From the NCBI GenBank assembly GCA_018223435.1, contig JAGTTO010000001.1:1860001-1924000 (forward strand): a stretch of 64,000 nt of DNA, in the 5' to 3' direction. The position numbers and the translations under genes were made by a program. This DNA is from Lachnospiraceae bacterium Marseille-Q4251 (GTDB lineage: Bacteria > Bacillota > Clostridia > Lachnospirales > Lachnospiraceae). Positions 35,363 through 44,480 of the stretch are shown in pieces. The stretch's first letter is position 1. Every line of letters begins with the position of its first letter. The notes under the pieces are model-generated. The model saw nothing but the letters and a program-made list of their open reading frames with translations, was not told where the DNA came from and did not search any database.

Positions 35363-37951
35363 ATGAATATCAATAAATTTACACAAAAATCCATTCAGGC
35401 CGTCAACAACCTGGAGAAAATCGCATATGAATATGGAAACCAGGAGATTGAGGAGGAACACCTTCTCTATTGTCTTCTGAACCAGGAAGACAGCCTGATC
35501 CTCAAGCTGATCGAGAAAATGGAGATCAACAAGGATGAGTTCCAGCGCTCCCTGATCGATGCGCTGAACAAACGGCCGAAGGTTTCCGGCGGACAGGTTT
35601 ACATCGGCAAGGACCTGAACCGTGTGCTGGTGAGCGCCGAGGATGAAGCCAAGGCCATGGGCGACGAGTACGTTTCCGTGGAACACCTCTTCCTCTCCCT
35701 GCTCCGTTATCCCAACGCCGGTATCCGCGATCTGTTCAGAAATTATGGCATCACGAGAGACCGTTTCCTTCAGGCTCTCTCCACAGTCCGGGGCAATCAG
35801 CGGGTGACCAGCGACAACCCGGAGGTTACATATGACACTCTCACCAAATACGGCGAAGATCTGGTGGAAAAAGCCAGAAACCAGAAACTGGATCCGGTCA
35901 TCGGCCGTGATACGGAGATCCGTAACGTGATCCGTATCCTCTCCCGTAAGACCAAAAACAATCCGGTCCTCATCGGTGAACCCGGTGTTGGTAAAACCGC
36001 AGCCGTTGAGGGTCTGGCACAGCGTATCGTCCGCGGTGACGTTCCGGACACTCTGAAGGACAAGACCATCTTTGCCCTGGATATGGGTGCTCTGGTGGCC
36101 GGCGCCAAATACAGAGGTGAATTTGAGGAACGACTGAAAGCCGTCCTCGAAGAAGTCAAGAAGAGCGAAGGTAAGATCATCCTCTTCATCGATGAGCTTC
36201 ACCTGATCGTAGGTGCAGGAAAAACCGACGGCGCCATGGATGCAGGCAACATGCTGAAACCTATGCTGGCCCGTGGCGAACTTCACTGTATCGGCGCCAC
36301 TACCCTGGATGAATACCGGGAGTACATCGAGAAGGATGCTGCTCTGGAACGTCGTTTCCAGCCTGTCATGGTCAATGAGCCCACGGTGGAAGATACCATT
36401 TCCATCTTAAGAGGACTGAAAGAGCGTTACGAAGTTTTCCATGGTGTCAAAATCACCGACAGCGCTCTGGTGGCAGCCGCTACCCTCTCCAACCGTTACA
36501 TCTCTGACCGTTTCCTTCCGGATAAGGCCATCGACCTGGTGGATGAAGCCTGCGCTCTCATCAAGACCGAGCTGGATTCCATGCCCACCGAGCTGGACGA
36601 ACTCCGCCGTCGTGTCATGCAGCTGGAGATCGAGGAAGCAGCCCTGAAAAAAGAGACCGACAATTTAAGCCGCGAGCGTCTCGCTGACCTTCAGAAAGAG
36701 CTGGCAGAGCTCCGGGATGAATTCAATACAAAGAAAGCCCAGTGGGACAATGAAAAGCATTCTGTCGAAAATCTCTCCAAACTCCGTGAGCAGATCGAAG
36801 ACATGAACAAACAGATCGAGAAGGCAAAACAGAACTACGACCTGAACAAGGCTGCAGAGCTCCAGTACGGCGAACTGCCCAAACTCCAGCAGCAGCTTTC
36901 CATCGAGGAAGAAAAGGTTAAAAATGAAGATCTCTCCCTGGTACACGAAAGCGTCACCGAGGATGAGATCGCCCGTATCGTCTCCCGCTGGACCGGCATT
37001 CCCATTGCCAAACTGACCGAAGGCGAGCGGACCAAGATCCTTCATCTGGACGAAGAACTCCACAAACGGGTTATCGGTCAGGACGATGGCGTGCAGAAAG
37101 TGACGGATGCCATCATCCGTTCCAAAGCAGGCATCAAAGATCCGACGAAGCCCATTGGTTCCTTCCTGTTCCTTGGACCTACCGGCGTTGGTAAGACCGA
37201 GCTGGCGAAAGCCCTGGCCCAGTGTCTGTTCGACGACGAGAACAACATGGTGCGTATCGATATGAGTGAGTACATGGAGAAATATTCCGTGTCCCGTCTG
37301 ATCGGAGCTCCTCCCGGATATGTAGGCTACGAGGAAGGCGGTCAGCTGACCGAGGCCGTGCGCCGGAAACCTTATTCCGTTGTTCTTTTCGATGAGATCG
37401 AGAAGGCTCATCCGGATGTGTTCAACGTTCTTCTGCAGGTACTGGACGATGGCCGTATCACCGATTCCCAGGGCCGGACGGTAGACTTCAAGAACACGAT
37501 TCTCATCATGACATCCAACATCGGCTCTTCCTACCTGCTGGACGGCATTTCCGAAGACGGCTCCATCAAAGAAGAGGCGGCCAACCTGGTCATGAATGAC
37601 CTCCGCGGTCACTTCCGTCCGGAATTTCTGAACCGTCTCGATGAGATCATCATGTTCAAGCCTCTGACCAAGGACAACATCGGCCACATCGTTGACCTAA
37701 TGATGAAAGATCTGAACGAGCGTCTTTCCGATCGGGAGATCTCTCTGGAGTTGACACCGGAAGCAAAAGACTATATCATAGATGGTGGCTATGACCCCGT
37801 CTATGGAGCACGGCCTTTAAAACGGTTCCTCCAGAAACATGTGGAGACTCTCGCAGCCCGGGAAATCTTAAGCGGCGAGATCCATGAGGGCGACACCATC
37901 CTCATCACACTTCAGGACGGAACTCTGAAAGCAGAAAGGAAAGCCGGATGA
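35363..37951 (+). CDS. clpB: ClpB/Hsp104 disaggregase ATPase
   Basis: 862 residues. Clp N domain (1-145), first AAA+ module with Walker [10 protein letters not shown] at 205-213 and Walker B LFIDELH, coiled-coil M domain (about 400-525, Glu/Lys/Leu rich), second AAA+ module with GPTGVGKTE at 604-612 and [12 protein letters not shown], and the C-terminal D2 small domain. The M domain and lack of a ClpP-binding loop identify ClpB rather than ClpC. It works with DnaK to extract proteins from aggregates. AAGGAGG precedes the ATG. The next gene overlaps its stop codon. Confidence 0.97.
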   Translation: MNINKFTQKSIQAVNNLEKIAYEYGNQEIEEEHLLYCLLNQEDSLILKLIEKMEINKDEFQRSLIDALNKRPKVSGGQVYIGKDLNRVLVSAEDEAKAMGDEYVSVEHLFLSLLRYPNAGIRDLFRNYGITRDRFLQALSTVRGNQRVTSDNPEVTYDTLTKYGEDLVEKARNQKLDPVIGRDTEIRNVIRILSRKTKNNPVLIGEPGVGKTAAVEGLAQRIVRGDVPDTLKDKTIFALDMGALVAGAKYRGEFEERLKAVLEEVKKSEGKIILFIDELHLIVGAGKTDGAMDAGNMLKPMLARGELHCIGATTLDEYREYIEKDAALERRFQPVMVNEPTVEDTISILRGLKERYEVFHGVKITDSALVAAATLSNRYISDRFLPDKAIDLVDEACALIKTELDSMPTELDELRRRVMQLEIEEAALKKETDNLSRERLADLQKELAELRDEFNTKKAQWDNEKHSVENLSKLREQIEDMNKQIEKAKQNYDLNKAAELQYGELPKLQQQLSIEEEKVKNEDLSLVHESVTEDEIARIVSRWTGIPIAKLTEGERTKILHLDEELHKRVIGQDDGVQKVTDAIIRSKAGIKDPTKPIGSFLFLGPTGVGKTELAKALAQCLFDDENNMVRIDMSEYMEKYSVSRLIGAPPGYVGYEEGGQLTEAVRRKPYSVVLFDEIEKAHPDVFNVLLQVLDDGRITDSQGRTVDFKNTILIMTSNIGSSYLLDGISEDGSIKEEAANLVMNDLRGHFRPEFLNRLDEIIMFKPLTKDNIGHIVDLMMKDLNERLSDREISLELTPEAKDYIIDGGYDPVYGARPLKRFLQKHVETLAAREILSGEIHEGDTILITLQDGTLKAERKAG

Positions 37952-38121
37952 TTCCAAAGGATCCCGTCATTCTGCTGAGCTATGTAAACACACAGCTCCG
38001 GGACTATTTTGATTCCCTGGATGCCTTATGTTCCCTTCGGGGAATCCGGAAAGATTCCCTGATCGCAACGCTCGACAGCATTGACTATCATTATGACGAA
38101 AAAACGAACCAGTTCATTTAA
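37948..38121 (+). CDS. DUF4250 family small protein
   Basis: 57 residues, [20 protein letters not shown] then a second helix and ...[15 protein letters not shown]. This matches the DUF4250 family (MIPxDPxxLLSxxNxxLRDxYxSLxxLC), a small protein of Firmicutes with no known role. It starts with ATG overlapping the clpB stop (ATGA), so translation is coupled to clpB. Too short to stand out, but the family signature is clear. Its stop codon lies in the loop of the following terminator. Confidence 0.85.
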   Translation: MIPKDPVILLSYVNTQLRDYFDSLDALCSLRGIRKDSLIATLDSIDYHYDEKTNQFI

Positions 38122-38139
38122 GAGCTGGTTCGTTTTTTT
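38103..38139. terminator. Bidirectional terminator after clpB-DUF4250
   Basis: 10-bp stem AACGAACCAG / CTGGTTCGTT flanked by seven T on the plus strand and a T-rich stretch (TTTTTTCGTC) on the minus strand. It overlaps the last codons of the DUF4250 gene and ends the converging gene at 38143. Confidence 0.9.
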
Positions 38140-38142
38140 GTC

Positions 38143-38967
38143 TCAATATTTCGTGTACATGTAAGTAAAAGCTTTTCTCAATGCCTGTCTGCTCATGGTC
38201 TTGCCCCACTGGATCTGACAGTCGCCGGTGGAATTGCAGTCCGCATACTGAATGCTGCCGCTGTAAACCTTCGTGACAATGATCGTGTGGGAGTTGTTGT
38301 TGATTCGGATCACATCTCCCGCATGAATCGTCCGGTAACTCTCCACATACTTCCATTTTTTCAGGCTTCCATAGAGATCCTGGGCAACCTTCAGGGCGAA
38401 ACCGTGGCACTGATAACCAGCCACCTGCATTCCTGCGACCATCCCAAGATAAAGATTGCTCTCACAGCCCACGGAATTATATGCACAGTAGCGATCGTCA
38501 TCATGAATACAGGGTCTCTGTGTCACCTGATTGTTGTTTCCTCCGTCGTTCCAGTAGGTTCCTGTGGGAAATTTCTTCTGCTCCGCTGCCAGCCGGCTCA
38601 CCACCTGAATATTGACCCGGTAACAGTACGCCCGCTTCTTCCAGGTGTATTTCGCTGTCAACACCGCAGTACCTGTATGTTTCGCTGTGACCTTTCCGGT
38701 ATCATCCACCGTCACAATGGACGGCTTCGAGGAAGTCCAGCGGACATCTGTCACGTTCTTCCCTTTCAGAGTGACCTTTCCGGTGTCGCCCTGACGGATC
38801 TGTCCGGCCGAAAGCCGAAATTCTTTTCGTCTGGTATATTGGAACTGGATCTGTATCTTCTCTGCCTGAGCCGCCCGAACCTGCAAAGGTTCCAGTAAGA
38901 CTCCGCCCATCACACTTCCCAGTATCAACAGCCATGCTGCCAGGCACACTTTCCATAATCGCTTCAT
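38143..38967 (-). CDS. Secreted Big2-domain protein with NlpC/P60-like cysteine peptidase fold
   Basis: 274 residues. Signal peptide 1-32 (VCLAAWLLILGSVMGG). One bacterial Ig-like (Big2) domain (about 45-125, VRWTSSKPSIVTVDDTGKVT). C-terminal half resembles papain-like amidase folds: GYQCHGFALKVAQDLYG holds the candidate nucleophile Cys, SHTIIVTKV the His, and QYADCNSTG a polar third residue. Wall-hydrolase or amidase activity is a plausible inference; the substrate is unknown. Converges on clpB and has a perfect promoter at 39039-39067. Confidence 0.65.
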   Translation of the reverse strand: MKRLWKVCLAAWLLILGSVMGGVLLEPLQVRAAQAEKIQIQFQYTRRKEFRLSAGQIRQGDTGKVTLKGKNVTDVRWTSSKPSIVTVDDTGKVTAKHTGTAVLTAKYTWKKRAYCYRVNIQVVSRLAAEQKKFPTGTYWNDGGNNNQVTQRPCIHDDDRYCAYNSVGCESNLYLGMVAGMQVAGYQCHGFALKVAQDLYGSLKKWKYVESYRTIHAGDVIRINNNSHTIIVTKVYSGSIQYADCNSTGDCQIQWGKTMSRQALRKAFTYMYTKY

Positions 38968-39038
38968 TTAATCCTGCGCCTCTCTTTTCTTTCATTCTCT
39001 GCGCCGGAAAATCTTCTCCTTTTTCGGCGTTCTTTTTT

Positions 39039-39067
39039 ATCATAAGCCACCGTTTCCTGCTTGTCAA
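39039..39067 (-). promoter_or_regulatory. Strong promoter of the Big2 cysteine-peptidase-like gene
   Basis: Minus strand perfect TTGACA, 17-base spacer, TATGAT, giving a leader of about 65 bases that can fold CGCCG / CGGCG before the start codon. Confidence 0.8.
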
Positions 39068-39261
39068 CGCCGTAACTTTTAAGATTTTATGAACCCTTTG
39101 TTGATTTTGCTGTTTTCTGTCAATTCCCATAAAAAATGCTAATTATTTTTATCTGATTTTCTCACTCTTTCCCCCGTACGGACCCCTCCTTTGACAAAAT
39201 GCACAACTTTTTCCCATTTTCTCCCAGGGAAACCCTCTTCAAAACATCCGTTCGATGAAAG

Positions 39262-39347
39262 TTATCCACATTTTCATTCTCGGGTTTTCGTGGGAAAAGT
39301 GGACTTATACACCAAGTTATCCACATTATCCACATTTTTTATCCCCA
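39262..39347. other. Cluster of DnaA boxes in a 694-bp intergenic region
   Basis: TTATCCACA (perfect DnaA box) occurs at 39262-39270, 39317-39325 and 39326-39334, the last two abutting head to tail; TTATACACC at 39305-39313 and TTATCCCCA at 39339-39347 differ by one base. All five point the same way. AT-rich DNA lies on both sides (39068-39170 and 39360-39480). The remaining part of the gap 38968-39661 has hairpins AGCGAGATA/TATCTCGCT near 39525 and a nested GCAC palindrome near 39575; no gene is convincing there. Confidence 0.75.
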
Positions 39348-39610
39348 ATTTGGTGGTTTACATAGGTTTCCACCGAAACAAATGTTTTGTCTATTTATCA
39401 TAATTGCCTTTTTTCGTCGTTTTTTTGCACAAAAATCATTGTTTCATTCATTATGAAAAATTCCACCATTATCTGACGATTCATTTTCCACACCCTGTAC
39501 GCCCTGCGCCAAAAAGGGCAGAGAGCGAGATACGCTACACATATCTCGCTTTGATTAGCGGTCGTCAAATGCACTTGCACAAGTGCGTGCATTTTCCTCG
39601 TCGCCATAAC

Positions 39611-39654
39611 AAAAAATACCGGCAAACGGAAGATGTTCCATTCGCCGGTATTTT
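39611..39654 (-). terminator. Terminator of the exported protein gene at 39662
   Basis: 11-bp stem AAAATACCGGC / GCCGGTATTTT with a 20-base loop and a TTTTTTGTT tail on the minus strand. Confidence 0.85.
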
Positions 39655-39661
39655 ATCATTT

Positions 39662-42133
39662 TTAATCGGAAATCGGATCCCAGTAAGTCATAAAGACGTT
39701 TCCTGCCTCCTCGAAAAGAGCGGTGCTGTCGTTGATTCCATAGTAGAAGGTCTCGGTCTCGCCGGGATTCATAAGGATTGTATTATACTCGTCGTAACCT
39801 GCGATGATGACGATGCCCTGAGGGGTCTGGTCTGTGATCGGGGTCTTAGCCAGCACCGGTGTTCCCTCGCTGACATAGTAGAGAACGGAATCCAGCGTGC
39901 AGCCGCTCAAATCAAGGGCTTTCCTGCCGGTTCCCTCCTCGATGGCTGCCACATCCATGGAGCCGTTCCGGATCACATCCGGGAAGGTGCTGGTGTCCAG
40001 CGTGAGCTTCGTCACTTTGTTTCCGCGTTCCCAGATGTTCTGGAGGTTGCCGTCCACCACCACGCCCAGGTTCTCATCCGCTGTCTTCACCGCCGTATTG
40101 ATGGCTGTGCAGACGTCGTAGAGCTTGCCCTTCGCGTAGACATAATAGAGCTCTTCCCGCTCCCCGGAGGCCTCAAGCTTCACGCTCGCCGTGCCCTCCT
40201 GAATGGTCTCCCGGCTTCGGATGACCTTAGGTGCAGAACTCGTGGAAAGAGCACTTCCCACGGTGAGATAAGTTTCAGTCTCTTTCCGGCTCGTGGTCTT
40301 CGTGGTAAGGCCTGCCTGACCGCTTTCATCGGCGCTGCTGCTGACAATATGGTCCTCCAGGGCATCCACAAAGCTTCCGTCTGCCTGCCGTTCCACCCGG
40401 GTCATGGTCATCATTTTACTCTCGATGACCGTATCGGTCACATAATAATTTTCGACGCTGTATTCCTTCACCACCTCGCCGCTTCCGTTGACCAGCTCCA
40501 CCTTTTTCATCGGGAAAAATTCCAGGCCCGCATGAGCAGTGTTGATATCTGCGGTATCGGCAATGCCATAAACGGCGGCCTCATCCAGGAAGCCTAAGTA
40601 TCGGAGCCGCTCGGAATCCCCGCAGGAAATGGTCTGTTTCTGTCTCGTATCAAGATCCAGGATCGTAAGAACGGAAGCATCGTAGGTGCTCTCGGTCCAG
40701 GCAAAATACCGGCCGGTTCTGGAGGAACCATAGCAGCCCTCTTTCAGGCCGGAAACCAGAACCTCCGCCTGGTGGGTCGCAAAATCAATGCCGTAAACGC
40801 TGCCATCCACACAGACATAGAAGTAATTCCGGTCTGTGGAAATATAATTGAGGTCCTCCACATCCCTTTTCAGAAGCTCATAGTTCTGCTTTGCCTCCAC
40901 GAAAAGGCACTCGGTAATGCTGGAATCCGTGGCATTGAAATAGTAGACCGCCACACCGGATTCTCCCTCGTGCCGTCCCCGGTTCATGTAACCGGAAACC
41001 AGGAAATACATATTTCCCGCCTCGTCGATATTCACAATCTGAATATCGTTCTGCATGTAAGTGTCTCTGGCATCGGAATTGCTCTGCTGCGGGAAACTGA
41101 AGACCTCCATCATCTTGTTTCCGGAGGTCTGATACTCCCAGAGAGCGCCTTGGCGGACGAAAGCCACACAGTTGTTCTTCAGATCGCTTAAATATTCCAC
41201 ATCCCTGCCGGCGATACCAAGATCGATGCCGGAGGAGGTGATAACGCCGGTGTTTTCCGGATTGAAGACCTCGTTCACAGTCCGCTCGAAATCCAGAAGA
41301 CGGATACGCTCCTCGGTGTAGAGCATCCGGTAATATTCCGATACGGCGTAAAGCTCGGTCTCGTTGTTGTCATTTTTCGCGGAGATCATATAGTCCATGA
41401 CGATCGTAGCCGTACTGTCGTTGATCTCCTTAAGGCTCGGCGTGGGCTTATAGTAGGCCTGGGGGCTTAAGGAGCCCCAGCTCAGCTGGTCCATGCTGCA
41501 ATGGATATCCGAGAAAGCAAAGGTCGAATTGTCTCCCTCGTCGCTCGGCTCAATGTAGGCGGAAATGGATTCCAGATCGTTTTTGTTCAGGCATCTCTCA
41601 TAGAAGCCCATCGCGAAATCCAGATAGCTCTCCGTATGGAGGCCGTCCTCGTTAATGATCCGCGTATAATAATACAGCACCTGACCGCCCGCCGTGATCT
41701 TTAATTTCAGCGCATACTCGGTATTGATGAGAAGGTTGTCCTGAAGGCTTAAAGTGACATTCAGATAACCGTCCTGCTCCTCCGTCTTGTTGACCTTGGT
41801 ATTTTCCAGCGTCCGGGAACCGTCGGCGTTCAAGACCTCATAGCTGATATCGCTGATCTTTTTCTTATAGGGATCGATACGAAGATTCAGGGTCCTGTCA
41901 TTTTCCAGAGGAGTCAGAGTGTCCCGCATGGCGGTGACGTCCATCTCCTGGGTATAGCCGTGGAGGCAGTTTAAGAGACTGTCCCCGTTTTTCATGTATA
42001 CCAGCGGAAAGGTGGCTTCCGCCATGGTCTCGGTGGTGTCCGTGGTTCCCTGGTTCAGATACCAGTAAAAACCGACCACTGCCAGCACGAAAATCGCTGC
42101 CAGCGTCAGAATGCGTATTATGATTTTTTTCAT
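39662..42133 (-). CDS. Large exported protein of unknown function, membrane-anchored
   Basis: 823 residues. One N-terminal membrane helix (5-26, ILTLAAIFVLAVVGFYWYL) and an extracellular body. The first third (40-290) is a beta-rich region; the middle (about 310-590) has propeller-like strands; the C-terminus (about 690-823) holds TPVLAKTPITDQTPQGIVIIAG then YDEYNTILMNPGE, reminiscent of inactive C39-like peptidase domains but without a visible catalytic Cys. Not recognised as a known family. It follows the methyltransferase by 5 bases on the same strand, so both are probably one transcript. Confidence 0.6.
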   Translation of the reverse strand: MKKIIIRILTLAAIFVLAVVGFYWYLNQGTTDTTETMAEATFPLVYMKNGDSLLNCLHGYTQEMDVTAMRDTLTPLENDRTLNLRIDPYKKKISDISYEVLNADGSRTLENTKVNKTEEQDGYLNVTLSLQDNLLINTEYALKLKITAGGQVLYYYTRIINEDGLHTESYLDFAMGFYERCLNKNDLESISAYIEPSDEGDNSTFAFSDIHCSMDQLSWGSLSPQAYYKPTPSLKEINDSTATIVMDYMISAKNDNNETELYAVSEYYRMLYTEERIRLLDFERTVNEVFNPENTGVITSSGIDLGIAGRDVEYLSDLKNNCVAFVRQGALWEYQTSGNKMMEVFSFPQQSNSDARDTYMQNDIQIVNIDEAGNMYFLVSGYMNRGRHEGESGVAVYYFNATDSSITECLFVEAKQNYELLKRDVEDLNYISTDRNYFYVCVDGSVYGIDFATHQAEVLVSGLKEGCYGSSRTGRYFAWTESTYDASVLTILDLDTRQKQTISCGDSERLRYLGFLDEAAVYGIADTADINTAHAGLEFFPMKKVELVNGSGEVVKEYSVENYYVTDTVIESKMMTMTRVERQADGSFVDALEDHIVSSSADESGQAGLTTKTTSRKETETYLTVGSALSTSSAPKVIRSRETIQEGTASVKLEASGEREELYYVYAKGKLYDVCTAINTAVKTADENLGVVVDGNLQNIWERGNKVTKLTLDTSTFPDVIRNGSMDVAAIEEGTGRKALDLSGCTLDSVLYYVSEGTPVLAKTPITDQTPQGIVIIAGYDEYNTILMNPGETETFYYGINDSTALFEEAGNVFMTYWDPISD

Positions 42134-42138
42134 GCCCC

Positions 42139-43287
42139 TTATCCTCTCTTGTCATCCAACAGCCGTTTCAGCGTCGGATCTACTCCTAAAAACTCCATGC
42201 AGGCCTTTAATTCCGGTGATTTTCCTTTCCGGGAGCCCTTCACTGCCCGGATCAGAATGTTTTTCGGCGTATGTTCCATATCGATAAATTCCAGGATCTG
42301 CACTTCATACCCCTGTTCCTCCAGCACTCCTGCACGGAGCGCATCGGTCACAAGTGCAGCCATCCGTTCCCGGATCAGACCGTATTTCAATACCGGCTCC
42401 AACACCTCCTGATGGATCTGCCGGTTCAGCTCATGCTGACAGCAGGGCACTGACAAAATAACCTTCGCCCCCCAGCGAACGGCCTTTTCCAGTGCAAAAT
42501 CTGTCGCCGTATCGCAGGCGTGGAGCGTCACCACCATATCCACACGGTCCTCTCCCGTGTAGGAGGCGATATCGCCGGTCAGGAATTTCAGCTTATCGTA
42601 GCCGTAATCCCGGGCCAGGGCATCGCAGTGCTCGATGACGTCCTCCTTCAGATCCAGACCGATGATCCGGATATCCAACCCGTGGAGAACCTTCAGATAA
42701 TAATACAGCGCGAAGGTCAGGTAAGACTTGCCGCAGCCGAAGTCGAGGATCGTCACTTCCCGATCCTTCGGAAGCTCCTCCCGGATGTCCTCGACAAATT
42801 CCAGGAAACGGTTGATCTGCCGGAATTTGTCATATTTGGAATGAACAATTTTTCCCTCGGGGGTCATGACCCCTAAGTCCACCAGAAACGGCACCGGCGT
42901 GCCTTCCTCGAGAATGTAGCGTTTTTTCCGGTTGTGACTTAAGTCCGCCGGACGCATCTTGATGGGTTTTCGCTTTTCCCTGATGGTGACCTTGCCCTTC
43001 TTGCTGGTCAGAACGGAGACGGTCCGGTCTGTGAGATCCAGCTGGAGCTGGCCAAAATCATTCATGAGCCATTCCGTGATCTTCGAAATAGCCGCCTCTT
43101 TTTCCAGATTTTCATGAAACTGCTGTTTTCCAACCTGGGCAGCTGTCTGAAAAAGAAGCGTTCCTTTATGAAGCACCGGCCGGATCTTCACTCTGGATGG
43201 ACCATCCTTTTTCCTGGCCGCACTCAAAACCGCCTGGATCAGCTGATCGGTCAGGCAGGCTGTCAGTGTATCATATAAATTTCCCAT
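42139..43287 (-). CDS. SAM-dependent methyltransferase (Methyltransf_32-like)
   Basis: 382 residues. The N-terminal 150 residues are a separate basic domain; the C-terminal class I methyltransferase has VTILDFGCGKSYLTFALYYY (SAM loop), IIGLDLKEDVIEHC, and the family-specific LHACDTATDFAL and VPCCQHELNRQI segments. The LHACDxATD and PCCQH motifs are known from the METTL25/GSTCD-type family. Substrate unknown; RNA or protein are possible. AGGAA precedes the ATG. Confidence 0.8.
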   Translation of the reverse strand: MGNLYDTLTACLTDQLIQAVLSAARKKDGPSRVKIRPVLHKGTLLFQTAAQVGKQQFHENLEKEAAISKITEWLMNDFGQLQLDLTDRTVSVLTSKKGKVTIREKRKPIKMRPADLSHNRKKRYILEEGTPVPFLVDLGVMTPEGKIVHSKYDKFRQINRFLEFVEDIREELPKDREVTILDFGCGKSYLTFALYYYLKVLHGLDIRIIGLDLKEDVIEHCDALARDYGYDKLKFLTGDIASYTGEDRVDMVVTLHACDTATDFALEKAVRWGAKVILSVPCCQHELNRQIHQEVLEPVLKYGLIRERMAALVTDALRAGVLEEQGYEVQILEFIDMEHTPKNILIRAVKGSRKGKSPELKACMEFLGVDPTLKRLLDDKRG

Positions 43288-43347
43288 TGAAATTCCTCGT
43301 TTTCTAAAGAATTATTCAAAACGTTCAAATCATCAGGCTCCAGACCC

Positions 43348-43413
43348 GCGCATTACATGCGCTATCGCTGCATTCGCAGCTTTTGTCTGAGGCTGATGGG
43401 CGTTCCGCCCATC
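43348..43413. repeat. Three tandem short hairpins upstream of the methyltransferase gene
   Basis: GCGCAT-TAC-ATGCGC (43348-43362), GCTGC-ATTC-GCAGC (43367-43380) and GATGGGCG-TTC-CGCCCATC (43395-43413) follow each other in the 288-base gap 43288-43575. Same loop style as the hairpins at 19465-19686 and 21105-21249. No promoter or coding frame was convincing here. Confidence 0.55.
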
Positions 43414-43494
43414 ACAAAATGACAATCCAGCCTATTGCAAACCAGTTTACATAGCCTGTCTTTTCATTTTGCTTATGCTCTGAACTGTTATATA

Positions 43495-43525
43495 CAAAAA
43501 GAGTCGCAGCTTTCGCCACGACTCT
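43495..43525 (-). terminator. Terminator of the LplB-LplC transport operon
   Basis: Stem AGAGTCG / CGACTCT with a GC-rich inner loop, then TTTTTG on the minus strand; 50 bases after the last permease stop. Confidence 0.85.
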
Positions 43526-43575
43526 ATTGTAAAGGCTTTTTTTAAAAACTACAACCGTTTTTTCGAACTTCTGTA

Positions 43576-44463
43576 TCAGCCTTTCACACCGCCGACCACG
43601 ATACCTTTGACAAAGTATTTCTGGAAGAACGGGTAGATGCAGAGGATCGGAAGAACGCCGATGACTGCGATCGCCATACGGATACTGACGCTGGGAAGCT
43701 TGGAAACATCCACCGCAGAAGTGGCCGAACTCTGGCCGCTGGTCAGGAACTGAATGTTCGTGATGATGGTGTTCAGGATCGCCTGGATACTGAACAGGCC
43801 CTCGTCTGTAATATAGTACAGGCTGTTGGTCCAGTCGTTCCAGTAGCCTAAACCTACCATCAGTGAAATGGTGGCCATCATGGGTTTGGAAAGCGGAATG
43901 ACCACTCTTGCCAGAATCTTGTACTCTCCTGCTCCGTCAATTCTGGCTGCCTCGATAAGGGCATCCGGAATGCTGGCCGTAAAGAAGGAACGCATCATGA
44001 TGACGTAAAACGCATTCAGAAGAAGGTTCGGCATGATCAGAGCCCAGATGGTGTTTTTGATATGGAAAGTCTGTGTCCACATCATGTAGCTGGGAACCAG
44101 ACCGCCGTTGAACAGCATCGTAAAGAACACGAAAAAGGAAAAACCATACCGGAAAGGAAGTTCTTTTCTGGAGAGCGGATAGGCAAACATGGTGGTAATC
44201 AGAACGCTTAAGGTGGTTCCTACCAGCGTAACGATCAGTGTGATGCCATATCCTTTTGCGATCTTCATACTGCTCTTGAAAAGATATGTATACGCATTCA
44301 ATGAAAACTCTTTCGGCCAGAAGCCGTAACCATACTGTGCCAGAGCTGCCTCACTGGAAAGTGAGGAAGAGATCAGAAGCAGAAACGGTGCCACTGCCCA
44401 GACAGCCAGAAGAATGAAAATGATGTTCAGGACGATCTGTCCTGTCTTATTTTTTGTAACCAT
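43576..44463 (-). CDS. ABC sugar permease, LplC/YtcP (CarB) type
   Basis: 295 residues, six membrane helices, with the EAA loop EAARIDGAGEYKILARVVIP that docks on the ATPase. N-terminus LNIIFILLAVWAVAPFLLLIS and C-terminal YPFFQKYFVKGIVVGGVKG are typical of YtcP-like permeases. Second inner-membrane subunit of an oligosaccharide importer; partner LplB lies 17 bases upstream. Confidence 0.92.
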   Translation of the reverse strand: MVTKNKTGQIVLNIIFILLAVWAVAPFLLLISSSLSSEAALAQYGYGFWPKEFSLNAYTYLFKSSMKIAKGYGITLIVTLVGTTLSVLITTMFAYPLSRKELPFRYGFSFFVFFTMLFNGGLVPSYMMWTQTFHIKNTIWALIMPNLLLNAFYVIMMRSFFTASIPDALIEAARIDGAGEYKILARVVIPLSKPMMATISLMVGLGYWNDWTNSLYYITDEGLFSIQAILNTIITNIQFLTSGQSSATSAVDVSKLPSVSIRMAIAVIGVLPILCIYPFFQKYFVKGIVVGGVKG

Positions 44464-44480
44464 CTATGTTTCCTCCTTTC

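Noticed and set aside
39398..39625. 75-codon minus-strand frame downstream of the DnaA boxes
   Set aside because: No ribosome-binding site and it runs through palindromic DNA, so it is treated as a shadow of a repeat.
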